Notes: generated by a model from the sequence alone, not told the origin. A stretch of DNA of 64,000 nt from an uncultured Eubacteriales bacterium (GCA_902492655.1 CABUMF010000003.1:1-64000); one strand, 5' to 3'; counted from the stretch's first letter, positions 7,430 to 16,080 are shown. A program made the numbers and translations.

Positions 7430-9082
7430 ATGTCTGATAAAAACAAGCTGTACGATGTTCATGAGATTACGGATTTCAGGGATTTGATTCGGAAAAGCGC
7501 AGATATGTACGGGGATTCCCCTGCATACTTGGTGAAGCGTAACGGTTCGCCGTATTCCCCTGTTTCCTTTGTTGAGTTTTTTGAGAAAGTCCGTTGCCTT
7601 GCCACAGCTTTTATTCGGGATTTCGATGTCAGCAGCAAAAGGGTTGCCGTTGTCAGCGAAAATCGCTTTGAATGGATGCTTACCTATCTTGCGGTCACAA
7701 CGGCCGGCGGAGTAATCGTTCCTATTGATAAGGAGCTTCCGATTGATGAGATTAATTCGTTGATTGAATGCTCCGGCACGAATATTTGCGTATGCTCAAA
7801 AAAGTATTATGATGCCGTTAATTCCGAAAGGCTTGAAAAGGTGATCAATATGGATTGCGATTTCGAGTCTTATGTAGAGCGTGGCGCAGAATTTATAAAA
7901 GAGGGCGACACCTCTTACGATAATGTTAAAATAAATCCCGAGGAAATGACGGCTTTGATTTACACCTCGGGTACTACGGATGTTGCGAAGGGCGTAATGC
8001 TTTCGCAGAAGAATATAGTTGTGAATATTATGAGCATGAGCAGGAATATAAAAATATATCGTGAAGATGTGTTTTTGTGCCTGCTTCCGCTTCATCACAC
8101 ATATGAATGTACTGCCGGATTTTTGTGTCCGCTGTATCTCGGTGCGTGCGTTGCATTCTGCGAGGGGCTTATGCACGTTCAAAAAAACATGGTTGAATCG
8201 GGTACTTCCGTAATTTTGGGCGTTCCGGCGATTTTTGAAAATATGCACAGGAAGATTTTCAAAACCGCCGAAAAGCAGGGTAAGCTTAAAAAACTTAAAG
8301 CGGCAATGCGCTTAAGCGGTGCCCTTTCGGGGCTTGGAATTGATGTTACGGACAAGCTGTTTGGGGATATTAAGAAATCCTTCGGCGGAAGGCTCCGACT
8401 TTTGATAAGCGGTGCAGCTGCCGGTGATACGAGTTTGGCAAAGGATTTCAGAAGGATGGGAATTATGTTCCTTCAGGGCTATGGGCTTACGGAGTGTTCT
8501 CCTATTGTCGGCGTTAATCGTGATGTCGATTTCAGAGATGATTCTGCCGGCAAGGTGCTCGATTGTATGGAAATAAGGATAGACGATGCTGATAGTGACG
8601 GCATAGGTGAAATAACGGTAAAGGGCGAAAATGTTATGCTCGGGTACTATAACAACCCCGAGGCTACCGACGCTGTTTTGAAGGACGGCTGGCTGAAAAC
8701 AGGAGATGTGGGTTATGTGGATAAGGACGGCTTTATTTATATAACCGGCAGGAAAAAGACGGTTATCATTGCTTCAAACGGTAAGAATGTTTTCCCCGAA
8801 GAAATCGAGGCAAAGCTCGGTGCATACCGTGAAATTAAGGAATGTGTAATACTCGGTGCGAAGAATGAGAAAACGGGCGAGGTTGAAATCTGCGCGGAAG
8901 TTTTCCCCGATTTCGATGTGTTCGGCGGTTCTTCGGACGATGTTATTATGGCAAGAGTTGAGGCGATTGTTAAAGAGGTTAACGGAAAAGAACCTATTTT
9001 CAAGAAAATAAGAAAGGTTCATATCCGAAAAGAAGAGTTTGAAAAAACCACAACTCAGAAAATTAAAAGGTACAAGATGTGA
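7430..9082 (+). CDS. AMP-dependent synthetase / long-chain acyl-CoA synthetase
   Basis: A 550-residue adenylate-forming enzyme, which activates a fatty or aryl acid as acyl-AMP and transfers it to CoA. Motifs are the P-loop-like IYTSGTTDVAKGV, QGYGLTECSP (A5), TGDVGYVDKDG (A7) and the C-terminal lysine segment ending TTQKIKRYKM (A10). Position 1 is the ATG at 7430, after GCGGAGG; an earlier in-frame ATG at 7370 lies in the terminator. The chain-length preference cannot be read. It is followed after 6 bp by the DUF951 gene. Confidence 0.88.
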   Translation: MSDKNKLYDVHEITDFRDLIRKSADMYGDSPAYLVKRNGSPYSPVSFVEFFEKVRCLATAFIRDFDVSSKRVAVVSENRFEWMLTYLAVTTAGGVIVPIDKELPIDEINSLIECSGTNICVCSKKYYDAVNSERLEKVINMDCDFESYVERGAEFIKEGDTSYDNVKINPEEMTALIYTSGTTDVAKGVMLSQKNIVVNIMSMSRNIKIYREDVFLCLLPLHHTYECTAGFLCPLYLGACVAFCEGLMHVQKNMVESGTSVILGVPAIFENMHRKIFKTAEKQGKLKKLKAAMRLSGALSGLGIDVTDKLFGDIKKSFGGRLRLLISGAAAGDTSLAKDFRRMGIMFLQGYGLTECSPIVGVNRDVDFRDDSAGKVLDCMEIRIDDADSDGIGEITVKGENVMLGYYNNPEATDAVLKDGWLKTGDVGYVDKDGFIYITGRKKTVIIASNGKNVFPEEIEAKLGAYREIKECVILGAKNEKTGEVEICAEVFPDFDVFGGSSDDVIMARVEAIVKEVNGKEPIFKKIRKVHIRKEEFEKTTTQKIKRYKM

Positions 9083-9088
9083 TTTTTT

Positions 9089-9283
9089 GTGAATGTGAAT
9101 GTGAATGACAGGCTTACATTAAAGAAAAAACATCCTTGCGGTGAGTTTGAATGGGATGTCCTGAGGGTTGGTGCGGATTTTAAGATAAAGTGCCGCACTT
9201 GCGGCGCTTTGGTTATGATACCTCGTGAGAAGATAGAAAAAAACATCAAAAAAATCAACGGATCGGCACCCATAAAGAAGTGA
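9089..9283 (+). CDS. DUF951 family small protein
   Basis: A 64-residue protein of the DUF951 family found across Bacillota. The conserved core is LTLKKKHPCGEFEWDVLRVG, then DFKIKCRTCG and VMIPREKIEK, with a CG...CxxC set of cysteines that could bind metal. The start is uncertain among GTG codons at 9089, 9095 and 9101; no clear ribosome site is seen. In many relatives it sits near parB or a mechanosensitive-channel gene; here it follows an acyl-CoA synthetase. Its function is unknown. Confidence 0.82.
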   Translation: MNVNVNDRLTLKKKHPCGEFEWDVLRVGADFKIKCRTCGALVMIPREKIEKNIKKINGSAPIKK

Positions 9284-9533
9284 ATAATCAAATGATTAAA
9301 CCACAATATGTTGCGTTTTTTTCGCTCAAAATCGGTTTAATCGGATTTTTGCGTTTTCATCTTTGTGGAATTTGCACAAAATGGGCATGCTGTTTTTGTG
9401 CACAATAAACAAACGACAAGAATTGACAAATCGGTGGACAAACGCAACCGTCAAGGCAAACCGCCAAAGCGGTTTTAACGGCATTAAGCCAAAAATGGTT
9501 TACATAAAACTGCATTTTGCCGGCTTTCGGAGC
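9284..9533. other. intergenic region with two small hairpins
   Basis: No gene is seen in this stretch. It holds two short inverted repeats: GCACAAAA (9374-9381) with TTTTGTGC (9394-9401), and AAACCGC (9458-9464) with GCGGTTT (9469-9475) followed by TAAC. The second could be a weak terminator for the genes before it. Nothing else is recognisable. Confidence 0.4.
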
Positions 9534-9562
9534 TTGAAATATTTTCAAAACCGGCATATAAT
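9534..9562 (+). promoter_or_regulatory. SigA-type promoter of the M23 peptidase gene
   Basis: TTGAAA (9534-9539), 17-bp spacer, TATAAT (9557-9562), about 65 bp before the start codon. Confidence 0.82.
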
Positions 9563-9627
9563 AGTGTTGATAATGCGGAATTAATACCGCGTTAGCATAT
9601 AATCTTATGGAAAAGAGAGGTGTTTGG

Positions 9628-11391
9628 ATGCTGCCCCACTTAAGGGATTTTTACAGTTCTGTAAAACAAAAGACAAAGCTTATCGGGCCGAAATTGGGGA
9701 AAGCAAAAGAATCGGGTTTAAGGTTTATTAAAAATTCAGTGAATGATGTAAAGGATTTTGATATTAAAAAGGTAATTGAAGCTGTAAACACGCGCGCATT
9801 GTATGCTGTTTGCGCATCGTTGTTTGCGACTGTCGGAATATTGCTTCTTTACGGACTGGGAATAAGGTTCGGGTATCATGTTTACATGGGTAATGAATAT
9901 GTTGCTTCTGTTTCGAGCAAATCTGTTCTTACCGTTTCCATGAAAAATGTCAACCGTGAACTTGGGTACAAATATGATTATAAGGACAAAAAACCGACGA
10001 CTAAGCTTGCGATTGTTAAAAATCCTTCGTCAGACACCATAACAAAGGATATTCTGTCAAGGCTCGACGATGTGTCCGAAAGTCTTGTGCTTACGGTAAA
10101 CGGCACACAGCTTGCGGCATTTTCCGGTACAAACGATGCCACCGAGGTTTTGAACGAAGTGCTTGAAATATCGGCTGCACCGGGTTCTTCAACTGCCGAG
10201 TTTGCAGACGAGCTCGAATTTGAAAAGCAGTATGTAAGAACGACCGGAATTTTGGATAAAGAAACCGCAGTTGATTATCTTACATCCTATGAGATTGAGC
10301 CGAGAACATACACTCTGCGTGACAACGATACCATTGATACCGTTTCAAAAAGATACAGAATATCAAAAGAGGAGCTTATTAACAGGAATACATCCCTTAC
10401 GGAAGATGATTTCAAACCCGGTACGGAAATTATCGTTAATTGCCCTAAAAAAAGGCTTTCGGTAAAGTCGGATTTCAACACAAGCGTTCTGGAGGAAATT
10501 CCGTACGAAACAAAGCAGATTGATGATTCGACGCTTTATAAGGGAATGATCAGCGTCAAAAAGCCCGGCGTTGCGGGTGAAAAGGAAGTAAGCCGTATAT
10601 CCTCCGAGGTTGACGGCGTGAGAGTAGCTTGTAATGTTATAAGCGAAACCGTTGTAAAGCAGCCTGTAAGTCAGGTTGAAGCTGTCGGTACGAAGGAGTT
10701 CGGAAACGGCGAAGCAACCGGCGAATTTGTAAGACCTGTGGCAGGTGTTATTACATCCCGTTACGGGCAGAGATGGGGACGGCTCCACAAAGGAGTTGAC
10801 ATCGGCGCAAATACCGGCGATCCCATACGAGCTGCCGACGGCGGCGTGGTTGTTTCGGCTGGTGACGAAAACGACGGATACGGTATTAAGGTAGTAATTG
10901 ACCACGGAAATGATTGCTATACCCTTTACGGCCATTGCAGTGAAGCTTTGGTTAAGGCAGGTATGCGTGTGGAAAAGGGAGATATTATTGCGAAGGTCGG
11001 AAGCACAGGTGACAGCACCGGACCGCATCTTCACTTTGAAATCGTTTACAAAGGTCAGGCTTTGGACCCGATTCCGTTTATAGAAGGCGGTCAGCTTATT
11101 CCCGAATCCGAAGCCGAGCTTGCCGCAAGAGAAAAGGCAAGGGCTGAGAAAGAAGCGGCAGAAAAAGCCGAAAAAGAAAAGCTTGAGGCGGAAAAGAACA
11201 ACATTCCTGCCGAGGGTTCCGATGTACAGCCGACAAATCCCGATGAAACCCGGGGCGAGGAGCAGAATGATTCATCGCCCAACGAAGAAAAGCCCGTCGA
11301 GGATGCGGTTGTTCCCGATGAACAAAAGGAAGGCGAAAGCCCTTTCTATCAGCAAAATACCGAGGATAATCCCGAGACTGCTCAAAACTAA
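9628..11391 (+). CDS. M23 family metallopeptidase with LysM and G5-like domains
   Basis: A 587-residue envelope peptidase. A membrane anchor lies near residues 60-80. Further on are a LysM module (YTLRDNDTIDTVSKRYRIS, about 230-285), a G5-like segment (YETKQIDDSTLYKGMISVKK), and a Peptidase_M23 domain (about 365-480) with zinc ligands in RLHKGVDIG and GPHLHFE, plus the YGHC motif. The last about 100 residues are a charged, Pro/Glu/Lys-rich, low-complexity tail. It probably cuts peptidoglycan cross-bridges outside the membrane during growth or sporulation. ATG 9628 is chosen because AGAGGTG precedes it; ATG 9607 has no ribosome site. Confidence 0.88.
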   Translation: MLPHLRDFYSSVKQKTKLIGPKLGKAKESGLRFIKNSVNDVKDFDIKKVIEAVNTRALYAVCASLFATVGILLLYGLGIRFGYHVYMGNEYVASVSSKSVLTVSMKNVNRELGYKYDYKDKKPTTKLAIVKNPSSDTITKDILSRLDDVSESLVLTVNGTQLAAFSGTNDATEVLNEVLEISAAPGSSTAEFADELEFEKQYVRTTGILDKETAVDYLTSYEIEPRTYTLRDNDTIDTVSKRYRISKEELINRNTSLTEDDFKPGTEIIVNCPKKRLSVKSDFNTSVLEEIPYETKQIDDSTLYKGMISVKKPGVAGEKEVSRISSEVDGVRVACNVISETVVKQPVSQVEAVGTKEFGNGEATGEFVRPVAGVITSRYGQRWGRLHKGVDIGANTGDPIRAADGGVVVSAGDENDGYGIKVVIDHGNDCYTLYGHCSEALVKAGMRVEKGDIIAKVGSTGDSTGPHLHFEIVYKGQALDPIPFIEGGQLIPESEAELAAREKARAEKEAAEKAEKEKLEAEKNNIPAEGSDVQPTNPDETRGEEQNDSSPNEEKPVEDAVVPDEQKEGESPFYQQNTEDNPETAQN

Positions 11392-11400
11392 GGCTACATA

Positions 11401-11438
11401 AAAGGGAATGTTGCGAATATTTGCAACATTCCCTTTTT
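11401..11438. terminator. intrinsic terminator between convergent genes
   Basis: A 14-bp perfect stem (11401-11414 with 11423-11436) followed by TTGA and preceded by A residues. It ends the M23 gene and may also serve the convergent PPC gene. Confidence 0.85.
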
Positions 11439-11452
11439 GATATTGTTTTTTA

Positions 11453-11875
11453 TTAATCAATTTTGAATATATTAAGTCCTGTTTCGTCGTCATAAAACCT
11501 GTCGACGGTTCCGTCAATCAAGCTTACCACCATTTCGCAGGTTCCGCTTACAACGGCTTTATTTAAGTGACCTCCGAAAACCTCGCCCTTTTCATTTCCG
11601 GCACTTAAGTGAATATGCGTGTAAAAATCGCCGTTCATGGTGTTGATTGTGCCTAGCAGCGATACTATTTCAAGATCTCCTTTAAATTCGTTTGAATAGT
11701 ATTCTTTTTTGGCTACATCATAAACGCCCACAACAAGCTCGTCTATAGCGCCGATTGCAGATATGCTTGCAAGCTTGATGTTCTCCTTGAGAGCAAGCTC
11801 CTTTATTTTTTCGAGAATTTCTTCGCCTCTGTCTATTCTTACCACTATTTTGTTTCCGAATTTTTTGTAAACCAT
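11453..11875 (-). CDS. PPC domain (DUF296) DNA-binding-like protein
   Basis: A 140-residue single-domain protein of the PPC/DUF296 family, a trimeric fold found in plant AT-hook proteins and in stand-alone bacterial proteins. The conserved core is seen at LASISAIGAIDE, LLGTINTMNG and HIHLSAGNEKGEVFGGHL; its clustered His residues suggest a metal or small-ligand site. The bacterial function is unknown. It starts at ATG 11875 behind AGAGGATT, with its own promoter 140 bp away and hence a longish leader. Confidence 0.85.
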   Translation of the reverse strand: MVYKKFGNKIVVRIDRGEEILEKIKELALKENIKLASISAIGAIDELVVGVYDVAKKEYYSNEFKGDLEIVSLLGTINTMNGDFYTHIHLSAGNEKGEVFGGHLNKAVVSGTCEMVVSLIDGTVDRFYDDETGLNIFKID

Positions 11876-12012
11876 TTTGCAATCCTCTCTTTTTTCATAA
11901 TATTAATTCAGGAAAATCAAAAAACGGGATTTTCCTCATAATTTTAAGCGATTTTATGACATTTAAAAAACTTTTGCGGAATTTTAAGACAAACAACACC
12001 TTTTCCAAGCTA

Positions 12013-12041
12013 ATTATATCATAAAGCGAGACTGCTGTCAA
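12013..12041 (-). promoter_or_regulatory. SigA-type promoter of the PPC-domain gene
   Basis: Minus strand TTGACA (12041-12036), 17-bp spacer, TATAAT (12018-12013). The transcript would carry a 5' leader of about 130 nt that includes an inverted repeat AGGAAAATC (11910-11918) with GATTTTCCT (11928-11936). Together with the rpsO promoter and leader this accounts for most of the 390-bp gap here. Confidence 0.85.
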
Positions 12042-12130
12042 TGCGCAACCGAAAAAGCCGGAGACTGTTTTTTGTGCGGTGATTTGCGGTTTTAGGTTTA
12101 TGAATTTCATAAAAAAATTCAAAAAAGGTA

Positions 12131-12159
12131 TTTACAAATCGAAAAAATTGTGATATAAT
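12131..12159 (+). promoter_or_regulatory. SigA-type promoter of rpsO-pnp
   Basis: TTTACA (12131-12136), 17-bp spacer, TATAAT (12154-12159). The start of transcription would be near 12166, giving a leader of about 97 nt. Confidence 0.87.
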
Positions 12160-12165
12160 CTTCAA

Positions 12166-12250
12166 TGACCGTTTGCTGAGAAACAGGACAAAAGCCCGTT
12201 TATCGGGGTTTCTCCCGCCTTTTTCCCGGCATTTTGGTGACAAAATAATC
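12166..12250 (+). promoter_or_regulatory. structured 5' leader of rpsO, candidate S15 autoregulatory site
   Basis: Two mutually exclusive folds can be drawn. Fold one pairs GAGAAAC (12178-12184) with GTTTCTC (12208-12214) around an inner CCCG/CGGG stem (12195-12207). Fold two pairs CGGGG (12204-12208) with the TCCCG that follows (12213-12217), before CCTTTTT. Ribosomal protein S15 is known to regulate its own mRNA through varied leader structures in several bacteria. That this is such a site is inference. Confidence 0.45.
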
Positions 12251-12263
12251 GGAGGTGAATGCT

Positions 12264-12527
12264 ATGTTAAAGGAAGTTAAAACTTCAATCATTGATGAGT
12301 TTAAGACTCATGAGGGTGATACCGGTTCTCCTGAGGTTCAGGTTGCTATTCTCACAGAGAGAATTAACCACCTCAACGAACATCTTAAGGAGCACAAGAA
12401 GGATCATCATTCAAGAAGAGGTCTTTTGAAGATGGTTGGTCAGAGAAGAGGTCTTCTCAACTACCTTCAGAAGAAGGATATCGAGAGATATCGTGCTCTT
12501 ATCGCAAAGCTCAATTTGAGAAAATAG
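12264..12527 (+). CDS. rpsO: 30S ribosomal protein S15
   Basis: An 87-residue S15, which binds 16S rRNA early in assembly of the platform. The family signature DTGSPEVQVAILTERI and the basic HSRRGLLKMVGQRRGLLNYL are intact. Start: ATG 12264, six bases after GGAGGTG; a GTG at 12255 falls inside the ribosome site. It lies directly before pnp, the arrangement seen in many bacteria. Confidence 0.97.
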   Translation: MLKEVKTSIIDEFKTHEGDTGSPEVQVAILTERINHLNEHLKEHKKDHHSRRGLLKMVGQRRGLLNYLQKKDIERYRALIAKLNLRK

Positions 12528-12540
12528 TTGCACAATCAGG

Positions 12541-12572
12541 CAAGGCGGTTTCATACCGCCTTGTCCTTATTG
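12541..12572 (+). terminator. stem-loop between rpsO and pnp
   Basis: A 9-bp perfect stem CAAGGCGGT/ACCGCCTTG (12541-12549 with 12555-12563) with a weak U-tract (TCCTTATT). It could be a partial terminator or a 3'-end stabiliser for rpsO mRNA. Confidence 0.6.
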
Positions 12573-12604
12573 CATATTAAAAATCTTTGGAAATGATGTA
12601 GGAA

Positions 12605-12658
12605 TTTAGCAGTTAGACAAGCTTCCGAAGGCGGTCGGGGGTTTATCTAAGTGCTGAA
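12605..12658 (+). promoter_or_regulatory. long hairpin in the pnp leader
   Basis: 16-nt arms 12605-12620 and 12643-12658 pair with 13 Watson-Crick pairs, one G-U and two mismatches, around a 22-nt loop, ending 37 nt before the pnp start. In Escherichia coli a pnp leader stem is cut by RNase III and the product is degraded by PNPase. This stem is placed like it, but the parallel is inferred. Confidence 0.5.
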
Positions 12659-12695
12659 TGCCGCATTTTTTCCAAGTATTATTGGAGGTATTTTT

Positions 12696-14792
12696 GTGGA
12701 AAGAAAATTCGAGTATAATTTAGCCGGCAGACCGCTTGTTGTCGAAACGGGCAAGCTGGCACAGCTGGCAAACGGTTCCGCCCTTATAAGATACGGCGAT
12801 ACCGTAGTGCTTTCAACGGCAACAGCAGCAAAATCACCCAGAGAGGGTGTTGACTTTTTCCCTCTCAGCGTTGACTATGAAGAAAAGCTTTATTCGGTAG
12901 GTAAAATCCCCGGCAGCTTTACAAAGCGTGAGGGCAAGCCTACGGACAAGGCTATACTTACATCCCGTGTTATTGACAGACCTATCCGTCCGCTTTTCCC
13001 GAAGGATATGAGAAACGATGTTTCCGTTGTTTCCACCGTTATGTCGGTTGAACAGGACAATTCTCCCGAAATTGCGGCAATGATTGGCTCGTCAATCGCT
13101 ATTTCCATTTCGGATATTCCCTTTGACGGCCCTATCGGCGGTGTTTTTGTCGGTATGGTTGACGGCGAAATCGTTATCAATCCTACCGTTGAGCAGCGTG
13201 AAAAGAGCACACTTCAGCTCACAGTTGCGGGCACCAAGGAAAAGGTGGTTATGATTGAGGCAGGCGCAAAGGAAGTTTCCGAGGACGATATGTACAATGC
13301 AATCGTTACGGCGCACAAGGAAATCATAAAGATTTGCGAATTTATAGAAACAATCGTTGCCGAAATCGGCAAGCCCAAGTTTGAATATGAACCCCATACA
13401 GTTGATAGCGAGCTTTATGAGGATACAAAGGCTTACGCAAAGGAAGCTATCGAAAAGGCTCTTGATACAGACGATAAGACGGTAAGGGATAACAACCTTG
13501 CAGTTGTTATTGCAGATACTCTTGAGCATTTTGCGGAGAAGTATCCCGAGCTTACCGAGGCTGAGCTTCGTGAAGTTTTTGAAAAAATACAGAAGGAGAT
13601 CGTGCGTCATTGGCTTATTGATGAGCATAAGCGTGTTGACGGCCGTGCGATAGATCAGATTCGTCCCCTTTCGGCAGATGTTTCTATTTTGCCTAGAACT
13701 CACGGCTCCGGTCTTTTCCAGAGAGGTCAGACTCAGGTTCTTACAACAGTTACACTCGGGCCTATGAGCGAGGCTCAGAAGCTTGACGGTCTTGACGAGG
13801 AGGAGGAAAAGAGATATATTCATCACTATAATTTCCCGTCCTACTCAGTTGGCGAAACAAAGCCTTCAAGAGGCCCGGGAAGAAGAGAAATCGGTCACGG
13901 TGCTTTGGCTGAGCGTGCTCTTGAGCCTGTTATTCCGCCGGTTTCAGAATTTCCTTATGCTATAAGACTTGTGTCTGAGGTGCTCAGCTCTAACGGTTCA
14001 ACATCCCAGGGAAGCGTTTGCGGTTCAACCCTTGCGCTTATGGATGCCGGTGTTCCGATTAAGGCACCCGTTGCGGGTATTTCCGTAGGACTTGTTACCG
14101 ACGGTGACAGGCATCTTACAATGATTGATATTCAGGGACTTGAAGATTTCTACGGAGATATGGACTTTAAGGTTGCAGGTACCAAAAGCGGTATCACCGC
14201 AATTCAGATGGATATAAAAATCCACGGTCTTACCTATGACATCATTAAGGAAGCTTTTGCTAAGACAAAGGCTGCCCGTGAATACATTTTGGACGAGGTT
14301 ATGCTTAAGGCTATCCCGAGCGTAAGAGAAGAGCTTTCGCCTTATGCTCCTAAGATTACCACAATCACAATCAATCCCGAAAAGATTCGTGAGCTTATCG
14401 GCCCCGGAGGAAAGGTTATTCAGGGTATTGTTGCTGAGAGCGGTGCTAAGATAGATATTGAGGAAGACGGTACGGTTTATGTTGCCGCTGTTGACCAGGC
14501 GTCCGGCAATAAGGCTCTTGAAATGATAAACGATATTGTTCGTGAGCCGGAGGTTGGCGAGATTTATACAGGCCGCGTTGTTTCCGTAAAGGAATTTGGT
14601 GCGTTCGTTGAATTTCTTCCCGGAAAAGAAGGCCTTTGCCATATTTCCGAGCTTGACACAAAGAGAGTCGGAAAGGTTGAGGATGTAGTTCACGAGGGTG
14701 ATGAAATTGTTGTAAAGCTCAAAAACATTGATGCTAAAACCGGAAAGTTCAGCCTTTCGAGAAAAGAAGCTTTGAAAAAAGAAGAAGAATAA
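12696..14792 (+). CDS. pnp: polyribonucleotide nucleotidyltransferase (PNPase)
   Basis: 3'-to-5' phosphorolytic exoribonuclease of mRNA turnover, 698 residues, the family's usual length. Domains in order are RNase PH-like core 1, an all-helical linker (about 225-310), RNase PH-like core 2 carrying SSNGSTSQGSVCGSTLALMD and DIQGLEDFYGDMDFKVAGT, a KH domain (RELIGPGGKVIQ) and an S1 domain (VSVKEFGAFVEFLPGKEGL). Start: GTG 12696 after TTGGAGG; the longer frame from 12651 begins inside the leader hairpin. It is co-oriented with rpsO. Confidence 0.96.
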   Translation: MERKFEYNLAGRPLVVETGKLAQLANGSALIRYGDTVVLSTATAAKSPREGVDFFPLSVDYEEKLYSVGKIPGSFTKREGKPTDKAILTSRVIDRPIRPLFPKDMRNDVSVVSTVMSVEQDNSPEIAAMIGSSIAISISDIPFDGPIGGVFVGMVDGEIVINPTVEQREKSTLQLTVAGTKEKVVMIEAGAKEVSEDDMYNAIVTAHKEIIKICEFIETIVAEIGKPKFEYEPHTVDSELYEDTKAYAKEAIEKALDTDDKTVRDNNLAVVIADTLEHFAEKYPELTEAELREVFEKIQKEIVRHWLIDEHKRVDGRAIDQIRPLSADVSILPRTHGSGLFQRGQTQVLTTVTLGPMSEAQKLDGLDEEEEKRYIHHYNFPSYSVGETKPSRGPGRREIGHGALAERALEPVIPPVSEFPYAIRLVSEVLSSNGSTSQGSVCGSTLALMDAGVPIKAPVAGISVGLVTDGDRHLTMIDIQGLEDFYGDMDFKVAGTKSGITAIQMDIKIHGLTYDIIKEAFAKTKAAREYILDEVMLKAIPSVREELSPYAPKITTITINPEKIRELIGPGGKVIQGIVAESGAKIDIEEDGTVYVAAVDQASGNKALEMINDIVREPEVGEIYTGRVVSVKEFGAFVEFLPGKEGLCHISELDTKRVGKVEDVVHEGDEIVVKLKNIDAKTGKFSLSRKEALKKEEE

Positions 14793-14796
14793 TAAT

Positions 14797-14834
14797 TAAG
14801 GCATTGTGAAAAAATTTCACAATGCCTTACTTTT
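14797..14834. terminator. bidirectional intrinsic terminator
   Basis: A perfect 15-bp inverted repeat (14797-14811 with 14815-14829) with a 3-nt loop, between the convergent ends of pnp and the sugar operon. It is followed by CTTTTATT on the plus strand. Confidence 0.85.
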
Positions 14835-15432
14835 ATTCCAATATGAACTTTGCGAAAAATTCGGATTGGTGAAAATCCATAACCTCGCTTTTTACGGGGG
14901 AGTACGAAATGTAGTGCTCGTGGGGCGTTTCATCTCCGCATTTGAAAAGATTTGCATACATCGTGTCGGTATGCGTTCCGAAAGCCTCGTCAATAAATTC
15001 AAAGGGAATTGTAAATTGCAATACCCATTTTTCTTCATTAACATAGGATTTTACTTCAAAATATTCTCTGTCATTTTTCGGAAACTCGCCGTCATAGCTT
15101 GATGTTCTTATTGCAAGGTACATCGTTCCGAAGGGGTTGAACTCAAAATTAAGGTATCTCTTATCGTTTTCGTTGGGACGAATGAAAAGCTCCATGCAGC
15201 TGTCGCGATAAACATCGCTGTTTTGTACGGTTTGTCTTGCAAGAAGCGGCTTTTCATCAGTTTCCATTTTAATGTGAATACCGTAATCCGAGTAAAGCAA
15301 ACGCCCGATTGTGCTTATTTTTTCGGAACACTTTATCCAGTTTTCATGCGTGATTTCCGCAATTTCCGCATCGTTCCACGCCGCATCGTCAAAAGAAGTT
15401 ATCCTATCGGCGATTTTTTTAATCGAATACAT
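14833..15432 (-). CDS. CBM9-like (DOMON-type) carbohydrate-binding protein, not secreted
   Basis: A 199-residue protein resembling the carbohydrate-binding family 9-like / DOMON beta-sandwich. It has an N-terminal strand region, then SCMELFIRPNENDKRYLNFEFNP and a C-terminal ending with FHQSEFFAKFILE typical of stand-alone CBM9-like proteins. There is no signal peptide, so it should stay in the cytosol. Start: ATG 15432 behind AAGGGAG; the longer frame to 15549 runs into the upstream gene. It is the last gene of the seven-gene sugar operon, 13 bp after the beta-sandwich gene. Its role, binding or catalytic, is unknown. Confidence 0.65.
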   Translation of the reverse strand: MYSIKKIADRITSFDDAAWNDAEIAEITHENWIKCSEKISTIGRLLYSDYGIHIKMETDEKPLLARQTVQNSDVYRDSCMELFIRPNENDKRYLNFEFNPFGTMYLAIRTSSYDGEFPKNDREYFEVKSYVNEEKWVLQFTIPFEFIDEAFGTHTDTMYANLFKCGDETPHEHYISYSPVKSEVMDFHQSEFFAKFILE

Positions 15433-15445
15433 ATCAAACGCTCCC

Positions 15446-16066
15446 TTAAAATTCAGGCTCATATTCCTGTACAATGCTTTCGTAGCAGATTTCCCGCACC
15501 TCAATATCTTTAATTTTAAGCTTTGTTGTGTAGGGAGAAAAGCCGACATGACCGCCCTTTATAGGGGACGGGTCAATGAGCTCACATATCATTTTGCCGT
15601 CTGCCAAAAGAAAATTATGCCCGTCAATTGCGCCGCAGGTTATTGAAACCTCGCTTCCCGGCTCGTAGTGATAAAGGGAAGTGGTAGCATAAAGCCCTGT
15701 AGCCATGTTGCGTTCGATACCGCTTTTTCCGTCATACCAGCCGTTAAGACCGCATACATAGGATTCTCCGAGATAATCGGTTTCCCTGTCCCAATGTGCG
15801 CAATAAACCGCATTGACATCCCTTGTTGCCGGAAGAACCGTTGCGGCTGTGAAGCTGAGCATCACATTTCCGGGATAGCTTTCTTTGCTGAATAGAATCC
15901 CGCCCTTGTTGCCACGCTCGGCACCTATGAGCCATCCGTCACGATATTCCCATTCTCCGCCCATGGGCATCCAGTAATCCCTCCAGTTTTCAGAGGGACT
16001 GTACTTTAATAAAACAGGCGATTTAGAAGGATATATTGTTTTTCCGAGGAGTGAAATTTTATCCAC
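15446..16066 (-). CDS. concanavalin-like beta-sandwich protein, possibly DUF1961/YesU-like
   Basis: About 206 residues, no signal peptide or membrane segment. The pattern is beta-rich with many Trp and Tyr (NWRDYWMPMGGEWEYRDGWL, YCAHWDRETDYLGE, a late GGHVGFSPYTTKLKIKDIEV), as in concanavalin/LamG-like sugar-binding folds. It recalls the DUF1961/YesU group of Bacillus, but I am not sure of that assignment. The start is uncertain: GTG 16066 has AAAGGA about 9 nt upstream and is preferred to GTG codons at 16075 or 16090, the last overlapping the neighbour's stop. Sixth gene of the operon. Confidence 0.6.
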   Translation of the reverse strand: MDKISLLGKTIYPSKSPVLLKYSPSENWRDYWMPMGGEWEYRDGWLIGAERGNKGGILFSKESYPGNVMLSFTAATVLPATRDVNAVYCAHWDRETDYLGESYVCGLNGWYDGKSGIERNMATGLYATTSLYHYEPGSEVSITCGAIDGHNFLLADGKMICELIDPSPIKGGHVGFSPYTTKLKIKDIEVREICYESIVQEYEPEF

Positions 16067-16080
16067 CGATAACACATCCT

